A stretch of 64,000 bases of DNA from assembly GCA_035554635.1 (NCBI GenBank), contig DATMIB010000004.1:1-64000 (forward strand). Reading direction: 5' to 3'. Numbering within the stretch: position 1 is the first letter of the stretch; each line of letters begins with the position of its first letter. Position numbers and translations under genes: made by a program. Source of the stretch: RPQJ01 sp035554635 (GTDB taxonomy: Bacteria; Pseudomonadota; Gammaproteobacteria; Steroidobacterales; Steroidobacteraceae). Positions 27,816-36,961 of the stretch are shown one piece after another. The notes under the pieces are model-generated. The model saw nothing but the letters and a program-made list of their open reading frames with translations. It had not been told where the DNA came from and did no database searches.

Positions 27816-28886
27816 TCAAAAGCTGTAGCCGAGCGAAGTCACGACGCCGTAGTCGCTCTGCTCGGACTCCTCGAGCGGCGGTTCGCTGTCGTAACTGCCA
27901 TAGACCTTGAGCTCGAAATAGAGGTCGTCGACGAACTCGTACTTGGCACGGAGGTCGGCTTCGGCGCGGTATCGCCCCGACTCGGTCAGGCTCGGCAGCA
28001 GCGAGAGCGAGCCGCCGATGTCGGTCTCGGGAAAGTCGTAGCGGAAGATCGAGAACGAGGTCGTCAGCACCGCCTCGACGCTGTCGATGGCGGTGCCGCC
28101 GGTGTAGTTCTCACGCGTGTACGCAAGGCCGACACCGCCGACCCACTCGGCCGCGTTGGTCTGTATGAAATAGTGGCCGTAACCGGCGCCGAACAGCGAG
28201 CGGAGATTCAGGTCGAGTTCCGTGTTGCGTTCGAAGCCGGTGAAGCCCAGCCAGAAGTCGCGCGTGGCCCGGAACTGGCGCCACTCGCCCTGCAGTTCGT
28301 AGCGTTCGCTGGTCGCCTCGGTGCCGTCGTCGGTCAGGTTGGCCGAGGCATCGAGGGTCCATTCGTGGGCGCGCGTGCGCGACGAGAGCCCACCGGCGAA
28401 ATCGAGGCTGCGACGATCGTTCGCCTTGGTGGTGTCGAAGCCGGCGCTCACGTAACCGTCGAGCCGGTCGACCAGCCTGCCGCCCTCGATGGGTTCGGCC
28501 CGCACGATCGTGGCACGTGCGACAACCTCGGGTTGCGCCGTCTCGTTGCGGCGGACGAGCAGCTGCGCGGCATCGTCGCCCGGCAGCAGTTGGCCGTAAA
28601 AGCGTGCGCCGTCGGACCGTTCCAGCAGCAGGTACTGGTTCGACTCCAGCCGCACGATCTTGTCCCACTCGATGTAGACCGTGCCGAGGTGGTCGGTGCT
28701 GAAACGCAGCCGGTTGTGCTCGAGCGCCTTGACCTCGCCGGTCAGGCGGTCGCCGTTGACGAGCGTCACGACGTCCGTCTTCGGCGCTGCGACGGCGGGT
28801 GCAGCGCACGACGCGCACATCGCGATGATGCTCGCCCATGCCACGGCACGTGGCCGCCCCCCGACGATGATCTGCAGCAGTGACAT
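27816..28886 (-). CDS. DUF481 outer membrane protein
   Basis: The 356-residue product has an N-terminal signal peptide (ending near PAVAAPKTD), then an Sm-like/LSM-type domain (VVTLVNGDRLTGEVKALEHNRLRF) and a second small beta segment. A C-terminal DUF481 beta-barrel follows, with alternating strands ending in GVVTSLGYSF and a terminal aromatic Phe. DUF481 proteins are salt-induced outer membrane proteins of unknown function. The start at 28886 is chosen because GGGGAGGG lies just upstream; the longer open frame overlaps the divergent phosphoketolase region. It lies 177 bases upstream of the permease on the same strand and may be a separate unit. Confidence 0.85.
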   Translation of the reverse strand: MSLLQIIVGGRPRAVAWASIIAMCASCAAPAVAAPKTDVVTLVNGDRLTGEVKALEHNRLRFSTDHLGTVYIEWDKIVRLESNQYLLLERSDGARFYGQLLPGDDAAQLLVRRNETAQPEVVARATIVRAEPIEGGRLVDRLDGYVSAGFDTTKANDRRSLDFAGGLSSRTRAHEWTLDASANLTDDGTEATSERYELQGEWRQFRATRDFWLGFTGFERNTELDLNLRSLFGAGYGHYFIQTNAAEWVGGVGLAYTRENYTGGTAIDSVEAVLTTSFSIFRYDFPETDIGGSLSLLPSLTESGRYRAEADLRAKYEFVDDLYFELKVYGSYDSEPPLEESEQSDYGVVTSLGYSF

Positions 28887-29031
28887 GCGAGCCCTCCCCG
28901 TCCCGCGACATGTTAGCGCGCGCTGCGCAGCGCACCGAATCGGCGCAGCGCCGCCACCGGGGTGGCGCCTGCCATCGTGCTGCGCGAAGCTACGGGGCCG
29001 CGAAGGATCGCGAGCATCGTCAAGGAGCGTC

Positions 29032-31467
29032 ATGGCGAAGAACGGCAAGACCCCGCGCAAGGCGATTGTCGCGGTACGACCCTCGATTTCCACGCCAGGG
29101 CCGCCGGACACCACGTTGGAAGCCGCGGAACTGAAGCGGATCGATGCTTACTGGCGCGCGTGCAACTACCTCGCCGCAGGCATGATCTACCTGCAGGACA
29201 ATCCGCTGCTGCGCGAGCCGCTGCAGGTCGATCACGTCAAGAACCGGCTGCTCGGGCACTGGGGCGCGAGCCCCGGCCTGAGCTTCACCTACGTGCACCT
29301 GAACCGGCTGATCGCCAGGTACGACCTGAACGCGATGTTCATCGCCGGGCCAGGCCATGGCGCGCCCGGCGTACTCGCGCCGGTGTACCTCGAGGGGACC
29401 TACGCCGAGATCTACCCGAACAAGGGCGAAGACCTCGAAGGGCTGCGGCAGTTCTTCAAGGAGTTCTCGTTCCCGGGCGGCATCGGCAGCCACTGCACGC
29501 CGGAGACCCCTGGGTCGATCCACGAAGGCGGCGAACTCGGCTACAGCCTCTCGCACGCCTTCGGCGCCGCCTTCGACAACCCGGACCTGCTCGTCGCCGT
29601 GGTCGTGGGCGACGGCGAGGCTGAAACGGGGCCGCTCGCGACCGCCTGGCATTCGAACAAGTTCCTCAACCCGGTCCGCGACGGCGCCGTGCTGCCGGTG
29701 CTGCACCTGAACGGCTACAAGATCAACAACCCGACGATCCTCGCGCGGATCGCGCACGAGGAGCTCGATGCGCTCTTTCGCGGTTATGGCTGGACGCCGC
29801 ACTTCGTCGAGGGCGACGACCCCGCGCAGATGCACGAGCTCATGGCGACGACGCTCGAACGCTGCGTGCTCGAGATCCGTCGCATCCAGGACGAGGCGCG
29901 TCGCACCGGCCGCGCGCGGCGGGCGCGCTGGCCGATGATCGTGCTGCGCAGTCCCAAGGGCTGGACCGGGCCGAAGAAGGTTGGCGGCAGGGCGGTCGAA
30001 GGCTACTGGCGTGCGCACCAGGTGCCGCTGGCCGACGTCCGCAGCAACCCCGAGCACCTGCGGGCGCTCGAGAAGTGGCTGCGCAGTTATCGGCCCGACG
30101 AGCTCTTCGACACGGACGGCCGGCTGGTCGAGAGCCTGCGCGAACTCGCGCCGAAGGGCCGACGGCGCATGAGCGCGAACCCGCACGCCAACGGCGGGCA
30201 GCTGCGCCGCCCGCTGCGGCTGCCCGACTTCCGCGACTACGCGGTGCCGGTGAAGTCACCCGGCGCGTCGGAAGCCGAGAACACCCGTCGGCTGGGCGAA
30301 TTCCTGCGCGACACCCTCAAGCTCAACCCCGGCAACTTCCGCGTCTTCGGCCCGGACGAGACGTCCTCGAACAAGCTCGACGCCGTCTACGAGGCCAGCG
30401 GCAAGACCTGGCTGGCCGAGTACCTGCCCGTCGATGCCGATGGCGGCCACCTCGCGCCGGACGGCCGTGTCATGGAGATGCTGTCCGAGCACACGCTCGA
30501 GGGCTGGCTCGAGGGGTACCTGCTGACGGGGCGCCACGGTTTTCTCTCGACCTACGAAGCGTTCGTGCACGTGATCGACTCGATGTTCAACCAGCACGCC
30601 AAATGGCTCGCCATCTCGCGCGAGCTGCCGTGGCGTGCGCCGGTCGCGTCGCTCAACATGCTGATCACCTCGACCGTCTGGCGCCAGGACCACAACGGAT
30701 TCACGCACCAGGACCCGGGCTTCCTCGACGTCGTCGTCAACAAGAGTCCCGCGGTGACCCGGATCTACCTGCCGCCCGACTCGAACTGCCTGCTGGCCGT
30801 GTCGAACCGTTGCCTCCGCGGCACCGGCGACGTCAACGTGATCGTCTGCGACAAGCAGAAGCACCTGCAGTACCTGGACATGGACACCGCGATCCGGCAC
30901 TGCGAAAAGGGCGTCGGCCTGTGGGCCTGGGCCAGCAACGACCAGGGCGCCGTGCCCGACGCCGTCATGGTCGGCTGTGGCGACATCGCGACGCAGGAGG
31001 CGCTCGCGGCGACGGCGCTGCTGCGCCACCACTTTCCCGATCTCCGGATCCGCTTCGTGAACGTCGTCGACCTCTACACGCTGACGCCGCAGAAGGAGCA
31101 CCCGCACGGGCTCTCCGATCGCGACTTCGATTCGCTGTTCACGATCGACCGGCCGGTCATCTTCAACTTCCACGGCTACCCGTGGCTGATCCATCGGCTG
31201 GCCTACCGGCGGCGCAACCACGACAACCTGCACGTGCGTGGCTACAAGGAGAAGGGCAACATCGACACGCCGCTCGAACTCGCGATCGAGAACGAGGCCG
31301 ACCGCTTCAGCCTCGCCATCGACGTGATCGACCGCGTGCCGCGACTGCAGGTCGCCGGTGCGCACGTCAAGGAGCAGTTGCGCAACCAGCAGATCGAGTG
31401 TCGCAACCACGCGCACGAGTACGGCATCGATCGCCCCGCGGACCGTGACTGGAGGTGGCCGCAGTGA
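29032..31467 (+). CDS. xfp: Xylulose-5-phosphate/fructose-6-phosphate phosphoketolase
   Basis: This ThDP-dependent phosphoketolase cleaves xylulose 5-phosphate (and often fructose 6-phosphate) with phosphate to give acetyl phosphate plus glyceraldehyde 3-phosphate (or erythrose 4-phosphate). The 811-residue length is typical. It carries GPGHGAPG early on, the ThDP motif GDGEAETGPLA at about residue 193, the AHEELDALFRGYGW segment, and C-terminal LTPQKEHPHGLS. The ATG at 29032 has AAGGAG at ideal spacing. No ackA or pta is adjacent, so the fate of acetyl phosphate is decided elsewhere. It is divergent from the DUF481 gene. Confidence 0.95.
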   Translation: MAKNGKTPRKAIVAVRPSISTPGPPDTTLEAAELKRIDAYWRACNYLAAGMIYLQDNPLLREPLQVDHVKNRLLGHWGASPGLSFTYVHLNRLIARYDLNAMFIAGPGHGAPGVLAPVYLEGTYAEIYPNKGEDLEGLRQFFKEFSFPGGIGSHCTPETPGSIHEGGELGYSLSHAFGAAFDNPDLLVAVVVGDGEAETGPLATAWHSNKFLNPVRDGAVLPVLHLNGYKINNPTILARIAHEELDALFRGYGWTPHFVEGDDPAQMHELMATTLERCVLEIRRIQDEARRTGRARRARWPMIVLRSPKGWTGPKKVGGRAVEGYWRAHQVPLADVRSNPEHLRALEKWLRSYRPDELFDTDGRLVESLRELAPKGRRRMSANPHANGGQLRRPLRLPDFRDYAVPVKSPGASEAENTRRLGEFLRDTLKLNPGNFRVFGPDETSSNKLDAVYEASGKTWLAEYLPVDADGGHLAPDGRVMEMLSEHTLEGWLEGYLLTGRHGFLSTYEAFVHVIDSMFNQHAKWLAISRELPWRAPVASLNMLITSTVWRQDHNGFTHQDPGFLDVVVNKSPAVTRIYLPPDSNCLLAVSNRCLRGTGDVNVIVCDKQKHLQYLDMDTAIRHCEKGVGLWAWASNDQGAVPDAVMVGCGDIATQEALAATALLRHHFPDLRIRFVNVVDLYTLTPQKEHPHGLSDRDFDSLFTIDRPVIFNFHGYPWLIHRLAYRRRNHDNLHVRGYKEKGNIDTPLELAIENEADRFSLAIDVIDRVPRLQVAGAHVKEQLRNQQIECRNHAHEYGIDRPADRDWRWPQ

Positions 31468-31569
31468 GCACAGACGGGCAGCCCGTGACCAACCCGCACC
31501 GTCTCGTACATACTGGCGCGAGGCGACGCATCGCGGCGGCGACGACCGACCGCAAAGGGAGTGCGTTCG

Positions 31570-33276
31570 ATGGCCACCGCAGTGGGCGCGCGTCACGCGC
31601 GCAGGACGTGGACCTGGACCTTGCTGGCGCTGCTGGCCGTGGCCTGGTCGCCCGGGCTGCGTGCCCAGTCGCCCGATGCCGGCGAGGCGTCGCAGTCGGT
31701 CACGCTACCCGCGGCACGCGGTAGCGCCGCCCCCGCCGACGTCTACCTGGGCAACCGCCGTATCCTGACCCTGCGTGCGACGAACGAGTTCGGCGCCGAC
31801 CCGGCCGAGCGCGCCCGCGGCATCGAGTCCCGCCTGGCCCAGCAACTGCAACGCGGCGGGCCGCTCATCGTGACGGTGCAGGACATGGGCAGTCACGTCG
31901 CGCTGCTGGTCGACGAGCAGCCGCTGTTCCGCGTGCTGCCGGGCGACATCGACCGGGAGGCGGACGAGACGCCGCAGAAGCTCGCCCGGGACGCCGCCCG
32001 CAACCTGCAGGTCGCGCTGCGGGAACGGCGCGAAGCCCGCGATTCGGAGGCGATGCTGCTCGCCACCGGCAAGTCAGTGCTGGCGACGGTGGTGCTCCTG
32101 GCCGCGTTGTGGGCGGTCGCCTGGGTCTACCGCCGGATGGCGGGCGCACTGCGGCGCTTCGCCGAGCGACGCTCCGCGGCGATGGTTCCGGCGTGGGGCC
32201 AGCAGGTCGTCGCGAGCACGACGATCGCGGAGGTGGTGGTCGCGCCGCTGAAGCTGCTCATGTGGGCGATCGTGCTGCTGCTGCTCTACCAGTGGACCGC
32301 GCTCGTGCTGGCGTTCTATCCGTACACGCGCCCCTGGGGCGAGACCCTCGGCCGCAACCTGGTCGACGCGCTCGCGACGTTCGGGCAGGCCGCGCTTCGC
32401 GCCGTGCCCGGCCTGTTGTTCGTGGTCCTGATCTTCGTGCTGACGCGGTTCGTCGTGCGGCTCGTGCGGGCTTTTTTCGACGGCGTGCAGTCGGGCCGCA
32501 TCGAGGTCGGCTGGATCGACGATGCGACCGCGCGCCCGACCGGCCGGCTGATCACGGCGGTGATCTGGTTGTTTGCGTTCGTCGCGGCCTACCCGTACCT
32601 GCCGGGCAGCGGCAGCGAAGCGTTCAAGGGCATAGGCGTGTTCGTCGGCCTGATGCTGTCGATCGGCGCGTCGGGCGTCGTCAACCAGGCCGTCAGCGGC
32701 TTGATGCTGATGTACACCAAGGCGCTGCGACCCGGCGAGTTCGTGCAGATCGGCGAGACCGAGGGCACGGTGACTTCGGTCGGATTCCTGACCACGCGGA
32801 TCGAGACCCTGCGCAACGTCGAAGTCAGCATCCCGAACGCAGTGATCGCAGGCAACGTGACGCGGAATTTCTCACGGCTCGCCACCCGCGGCGGCGTGCG
32901 GGTGCCGACCTCGGTCACGATCGGTTACGACACGCCGTGGCGCCAGGTGCAGGCGATGCTGCAGCTCGCGGCGTCGCGCACGGAGGGACTCGCGAGCGAG
33001 CCACCCCCGCGCGTGCTGCAGACGGCGCTGCAGGACTTCTACGTCGAGTACACGCTGATCGTCAGCGTCGCCGACCCGCGCCAGCGCCCGACGGTGCTGA
33101 ACGAACTGCACGGCCACATCCAGGACGTGTTCAACGAGCACGGCGTGCAGATCATGTCGCCGAACTACGAAGCCGACCCGGACGACAAGAAGATCGTGCC
33201 GCGCGAGCAGTGGTACGCGGCGCCGGCCTCGCCGACGGCGGCCGCGCGCTCATCGGCCGCGGTCGACGACGCCTGA
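31570..33276 (+). CDS. MscS-family mechanosensitive ion channel with periplasmic domain
   Basis: The 568-residue protein has a signal peptide or first helix, a periplasmic region of about 130 residues, several membrane helices and a C-terminal MscS core. The core contains GASGVVNQAVSGLMLMYTKALRPGEFVQIG, read in two parts: the pore-lining helix, then the beta-domain entrance. TRIETLRNVEVSIPNA follows. It opens under membrane tension and releases solutes during hypo-osmotic shock. The ATG at 31570 is preferred to a GTG at 31561 because AAAGGGAG lies eight bases upstream. The gene faces the HTATIP2-like gene convergently. Confidence 0.9.
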   Translation: MATAVGARHARRTWTWTLLALLAVAWSPGLRAQSPDAGEASQSVTLPAARGSAAPADVYLGNRRILTLRATNEFGADPAERARGIESRLAQQLQRGGPLIVTVQDMGSHVALLVDEQPLFRVLPGDIDREADETPQKLARDAARNLQVALRERREARDSEAMLLATGKSVLATVVLLAALWAVAWVYRRMAGALRRFAERRSAAMVPAWGQQVVASTTIAEVVVAPLKLLMWAIVLLLLYQWTALVLAFYPYTRPWGETLGRNLVDALATFGQAALRAVPGLLFVVLIFVLTRFVVRLVRAFFDGVQSGRIEVGWIDDATARPTGRLITAVIWLFAFVAAYPYLPGSGSEAFKGIGVFVGLMLSIGASGVVNQAVSGLMLMYTKALRPGEFVQIGETEGTVTSVGFLTTRIETLRNVEVSIPNAVIAGNVTRNFSRLATRGGVRVPTSVTIGYDTPWRQVQAMLQLAASRTEGLASEPPPRVLQTALQDFYVEYTLIVSVADPRQRPTVLNELHGHIQDVFNEHGVQIMSPNYEADPDDKKIVPREQWYAAPASPTAAARSSAAVDDA

Positions 33277-33370
33277 GCGGCAAGACATCACGCAAACCGA
33301 TGGAGCGGCGCCGCATGCGGCACGGCAGCCGCGGGGGGCTCGCGACGGCTACGTCTCGCGGCGGCGACGG

Positions 33371-34048
33371 CTACGTGACGTGCAGGGACGCAGCCGCGCC
33401 GCCGATCGCGCGCGATTCGATCACCGTCGTGCCGGGCGGCTCCCGCAGGGCGGTCGCGACCATCGCGGCGGCGATGTCTGCCGCCGGCACCGAACGCCAG
33501 GCCGCCGGCGCGAAACGCAGGGCTTGTTGCGCCAGGCGCTCGAACGGTCGCGATTCGCTGCGCTCGCCCGCGATCACCGACGGTCGCACGATGCAAAGAC
33601 TCGGCCAGCCCATCTCGCCCAACGCCGCCTCGACGTCGCCCTTGACGCGCGAATAGAAGAACGACGACGAGCGACTCGCGCCCGCGGCACTCACGAGTGA
33701 GTAGTGCCGCGCGCCGTTGCGCAGCGTAATTTCCGCCAATCGACGCGGATACTCGAAATCCACCTCGCGGAAGCGCGCCTGCGAGCCGGCCTTGCGGATC
33801 GTCGTGCCGAGTGCGCAGTACACGTGGTCGGCGCGCAGGCGATCGGCGACACCGTCGAGACCCTCGAAGTCGCAGACCACCTGCTCGACCCTGCCGGCCG
33901 GCGCGTCGGCCGCCGCGAGTTCACGGCGCGTCAGCACCACGACCCGCGCGTAGCGTTCGGTGGCCCGCAACAGACGCAGGCACTCCCCGCCGACGAGCCC
34001 GGTGGCGCCGGCGAGCAGTGCGACGGGCTTGCGCGCGGCGGTGTTCAC
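33371..34048 (-). CDS. NAD(P)H-binding atypical SDR (HTATIP2-like)
   Basis: The 225-residue Rossmann protein has the dinucleotide-binding motif GATGLVGGECL at residues 14-24. The later HYSLVSAAGAS and FFYSRVKGDVEAAL segments hold the SDR Tyr-x3-Lys pair (YSRVK). The sequence order matches the HTATIP2/TIP30-type atypical short-chain dehydrogenase family; its substrate is unknown. The gene overlaps the upstream DUF885 lipoprotein gene by four bases (ATGA), so the two are probably cotranscribed. Confidence 0.85.
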   Translation of the reverse strand: MNTAARKPVALLAGATGLVGGECLRLLRATERYARVVVLTRRELAAADAPAGRVEQVVCDFEGLDGVADRLRADHVYCALGTTIRKAGSQARFREVDFEYPRRLAEITLRNGARHYSLVSAAGASRSSSFFYSRVKGDVEAALGEMGWPSLCIVRPSVIAGERSESRPFERLAQQALRFAPAAWRSVPAADIAAAMVATALREPPGTTVIESRAIGGAAASLHVT

Positions 34049-35874
34049 TTCTGGCCGTCGATCCAGCGATCGACCTTGGCTTCGAGCACGTCGAGTGGCA
34101 ACGCGCCGTCGCCCAGCACCGCCGTGTGGAACTTGCGCACGTCGAATTTCGGGCCCAGCTCCTTTTCTGCACGCCCGCGCAGTTCGGCGATTTTCATCTG
34201 GCCGATCTTGTACGCGAGCGCCTGGCCCGGGATCGCCATGTAGCGTTCGGCCTCGGAGACGCGCCGGGCCTCGGCGGACGAGCTGTTTGCTTCCATGTAC
34301 TCGAGCACCTGCTCGCGGGTCCAGCCCCTGGAGTGCAGGCCCGTGTCGACCACGAGACGCACTGCACGCCAGAGCTCGGCTTCGAGCCGCCCGAAATACT
34401 GGTACGGATCCTCGTAGAGCCCGAGGTCGGCACCGAGTGACTCGGCGTAGAGGCCCCAGCCCTCGGTGTAGGCCGTGTAGCCGCTGAAGCGACGGAACCT
34501 CGGCAGGCCCTGCTGCTCACGCTGGATCGAGATCTGGAAGTGGTGGCCGGGGTTGCCTTCGTGCAGCGAGAGCGCCTCCATCGCCCACTTCGGCCGCGCG
34601 CGCAGGTCGTACGCGTTGGCATAGAAGATACCGGGACGCGAGCCGTCCTCGCTCGCGGGCTGGTACTGGCCGCCCGACGCACTCTTTTCGCGGAACGGCT
34701 CGACGGCACGGACCTCGTAGTCGGCCTTGGGCAACGTCTCGAACAGCTTCGGCAGCTGCGGGTTCACGCGATCCTTGATCGCGACGTAGCCCGCGATCAG
34801 GTCCTCGCGCCGGTCGTAAAAGAACTTCGCGTCGCTGTTGACGTACGTGAAGAACTCGTCGCGGGTGCCCTTGAAGCCGACGCGCTGCATCACGGCTTCC
34901 ATTTCGCCGTGGATGCGGCGGACCTCGTCGAGACCGATCTGGTGGATCTGCTCCGGCGTGTAGTTCGTCGTCGTGACGCTGCGCACGTTGTAGGCGTACC
35001 AGGCCTTGCCGTCGGGCAAGCCTTCCATGCCCGCGGTCGTGCGGCACTTCGGCACGTACTCGTCGCGCATGAACGCGTGCAGCTTGCGGTACGTGGGCAC
35101 GACAGTGGTTTCGATCGCGGTCCGATATGCCTGCGTCAACCGTTCGCGCTCCGCCGCAGGGAAGTCGGCGGGCAGGTTCCGGATCGGCCCCCAGTACAGC
35201 GAGTCCTCCGGCTTCGCCACGACGTGCGCCTGCAGCTGCGGCAGCGTGCGTTCGGCGAGGATGCGCGGCAGCGTGTAGCCACGCTCGGCGCCGAGTCGCA
35301 TGTTGACGATCGCCTGGTCGGCCCAGCGCACGAAGCCGTCGATGCGCTCGAGGAAATTGTCGTAGTCCTGCACGGTCTTGAACGGCTGCATGCCGTTGCC
35401 GGACCCGAGCTGCGCAAAGGTGTTCGGCGTCGAGTAGAACTGGTTCAGCGGAAGCAGTTCGGACGGGAAACGGAAGCCCTCGATTTCGCGCTCCCGGCTC
35501 GACTTGAAGATGTCGTACGAGAGCTGCTCGCCGGGCGTGAGCCGCGCGCGGTCGATCGCGACGATGCGCGCGAGGTAGTCACGCTCGAGCTTCTGCTCCT
35601 GCGCGATCGCCCCCGGCGCGATCGAGACGACGAAACGGTCGTTGTAGCGCGCGTCGCCGATCGAAGTGGCCAGCAGCGGGTTCAATCGCAGCAGCTCCTC
35701 GAAGTATTCGTCGAACAGCGCCGCCAGCCGTTGCGACTCGGTCTGCGCCGCGGCCACGGGCGCGGACTTCGCGGCGACGGCTTCCGGTGCACTCGACGTC
35801 GCGCAGCCGCCGAGCAGCACGACGCAGGTCGTCGCGAACAGGAGGGCCGAAGTACGGGCGCGCACGGGGCTCAT
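34045..35874 (-). CDS. DUF885 family lipoprotein (predicted gluzincin-type peptidase)
   Basis: The 609-residue protein has a lipoprotein signal (VVLLGGCATS) and a large DUF885 domain. LHEGNPGHHFQI, followed by YTAYTEGWGLYAE, gives the HExxH-like pattern HEG-x-PGHH and a downstream glutamate expected to bind zinc. This suggests a periplasmic metallopeptidase, but activity for the family is poorly described. An in-frame GTG exists at 35904, yet the ATG at 35874 has GGAAG at good spacing and gives a clean signal peptide. It is the first gene of a two-gene unit with the HTATIP2-like SDR. Confidence 0.85.
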   Translation of the reverse strand: MSPVRARTSALLFATTCVVLLGGCATSSAPEAVAAKSAPVAAAQTESQRLAALFDEYFEELLRLNPLLATSIGDARYNDRFVVSIAPGAIAQEQKLERDYLARIVAIDRARLTPGEQLSYDIFKSSREREIEGFRFPSELLPLNQFYSTPNTFAQLGSGNGMQPFKTVQDYDNFLERIDGFVRWADQAIVNMRLGAERGYTLPRILAERTLPQLQAHVVAKPEDSLYWGPIRNLPADFPAAERERLTQAYRTAIETTVVPTYRKLHAFMRDEYVPKCRTTAGMEGLPDGKAWYAYNVRSVTTTNYTPEQIHQIGLDEVRRIHGEMEAVMQRVGFKGTRDEFFTYVNSDAKFFYDRREDLIAGYVAIKDRVNPQLPKLFETLPKADYEVRAVEPFREKSASGGQYQPASEDGSRPGIFYANAYDLRARPKWAMEALSLHEGNPGHHFQISIQREQQGLPRFRRFSGYTAYTEGWGLYAESLGADLGLYEDPYQYFGRLEAELWRAVRLVVDTGLHSRGWTREQVLEYMEANSSSAEARRVSEAERYMAIPGQALAYKIGQMKIAELRGRAEKELGPKFDVRKFHTAVLGDGALPLDVLEAKVDRWIDGQK

Positions 35875-35916
35875 GCAGGACTTCCGGATGTCGGGATTGG
35901 GCACGGGAGGACGGGC

Positions 35917-36804
35917 TCAGTTCCGCACGAACTTGAGCGTCATGCGATCGGATTCGCCGATCGCCAGGTACTTGCTGTGGTCGAAGCTCGTGTCGGGCGG
36001 CTGGCTGGAGCCGTACGGCGTCGAGCGCAGTGCCGGCGGCAGCGTCCAGACACCGAACGGGTGGTCCTTGGTGTCCTTGGGGTTCGCATTGATTTCGGAT
36101 TTCGCGGCGAGCTTGAATCCGGCCTTCTGCGCCTGCTCGATCACGTACTGCTCGGTCACGTAGCCGCTCGCGGGCTGTTCCGCCCCGGCGGACGGGTTCG
36201 CACGATGCTGCTCGATGGCCAGGACGCCGCCCGGCTTGAGTGCCTTGTGGAACTCCTTGAAGGTTGCCTCGACCGTGCCCGGCTTGTCCTGCATCCAGCC
36301 GTGGACGTTGCGCGCCGTGAGGATCAAGTCGAACGTGTTCGCCGGCAGCGTGCGCGAGACGTCGCCCCAGTTGACGAACTCCACCTTGCCGTAAAGCTCC
36401 GGCTTGGCCCCGAGACGCTGCTCGAAGTCCGTGCGTGCCTTGCGCGCGCCGTCCGAGAGCTTCGGGTTCGCGAGGTCGGCGGCGGTCGCGTAATACCTGC
36501 CGCCGGTCGCCTTCGCGTACGGTGCGAGGATGTCGGTCCACCAACCGGCGCCCGGCTGGATCTCGAGCACGGTCATGCCGGGCCGGAGACCCCAGAACGT
36601 CAACGCCTCGGCGGGGTGCCGATAGCGGTCGCGGGACTTCGCGTCGTCCGAACGCCACGCGCCGTTCACGGCGGTGGCCAATGCTGCGTCGTGCGCAGGG
36701 GCGACGGCGGCTGCGGGATCGGCCTTGGCTTCGGCGGCGGCGTGCGTGATCGCAGGCGCGGCGACACACAACGCGAAAACGGGCAGCAATCGGGAAGACC
36801 TCAT
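35917..36804 (-). CDS. Exported class I SAM-methyltransferase-like protein (first paralogue)
   Basis: The 295-residue protein has a Sec signal peptide (cleavage near AITHAAAEA) and a class I SAM-methyltransferase fold: motif I VLEIQPGAGWWTDIL, then an acidic strand and the late motif HKALKPGGVLAIEQHRA. Such exported homologues are widespread in proteobacteria. Their role is unclear because SAM is cytoplasmic. The ATG at 36804 is supported by GAAGGAG upstream; the longer open frame lacks a signal peptide. A second similar protein is encoded at 52907-53713. Confidence 0.8.
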   Translation of the reverse strand: MRSSRLLPVFALCVAAPAITHAAAEAKADPAAAVAPAHDAALATAVNGAWRSDDAKSRDRYRHPAEALTFWGLRPGMTVLEIQPGAGWWTDILAPYAKATGGRYYATAADLANPKLSDGARKARTDFEQRLGAKPELYGKVEFVNWGDVSRTLPANTFDLILTARNVHGWMQDKPGTVEATFKEFHKALKPGGVLAIEQHRANPSAGAEQPASGYVTEQYVIEQAQKAGFKLAAKSEINANPKDTKDHPFGVWTLPPALRSTPYGSSQPPDTSFDHSKYLAIGESDRMTLKFVRN

Positions 36805-36889
36805 CGGCGGGCTCCTTCGGAATCGAGTCGACCGTGCGTCCGCGAACGAACGCTGGCAGGAACCCCCGATTCTAGCCTCGCCCTCCCGC

Positions 36890-36925
36890 AAAAGACGAAG
36901 CCCCGGCGCTTGCGCGTCGGGGCCT
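36890..36925 (-). terminator. Intrinsic terminator of the OmpW-OmpA gene
   Basis: Read on the minus strand, AGGCCCCGACGC, a GCAA loop and GCGCCGGGGCTTCG form a strong stem followed by TCTTTT. It begins 37 bases after the stop of the outer membrane protein gene at 36962. This is the clearest rho-independent terminator in the window. Confidence 0.8.
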
Positions 36926-36961
36926 CGTACTGCAGCGGCCTTGCGGTGCTGCGTTTGCCGG

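Noticed and set aside
25815..28883. Plus-strand open frame of over 1000 codons opposite the GS-like ligase, permease and DUF481 genes
   Set aside because: It overlaps three recognised genes on the other strand, has a low-complexity Arg/Asp/His composition and no motifs. High GC content makes stop codons rare in such frames.
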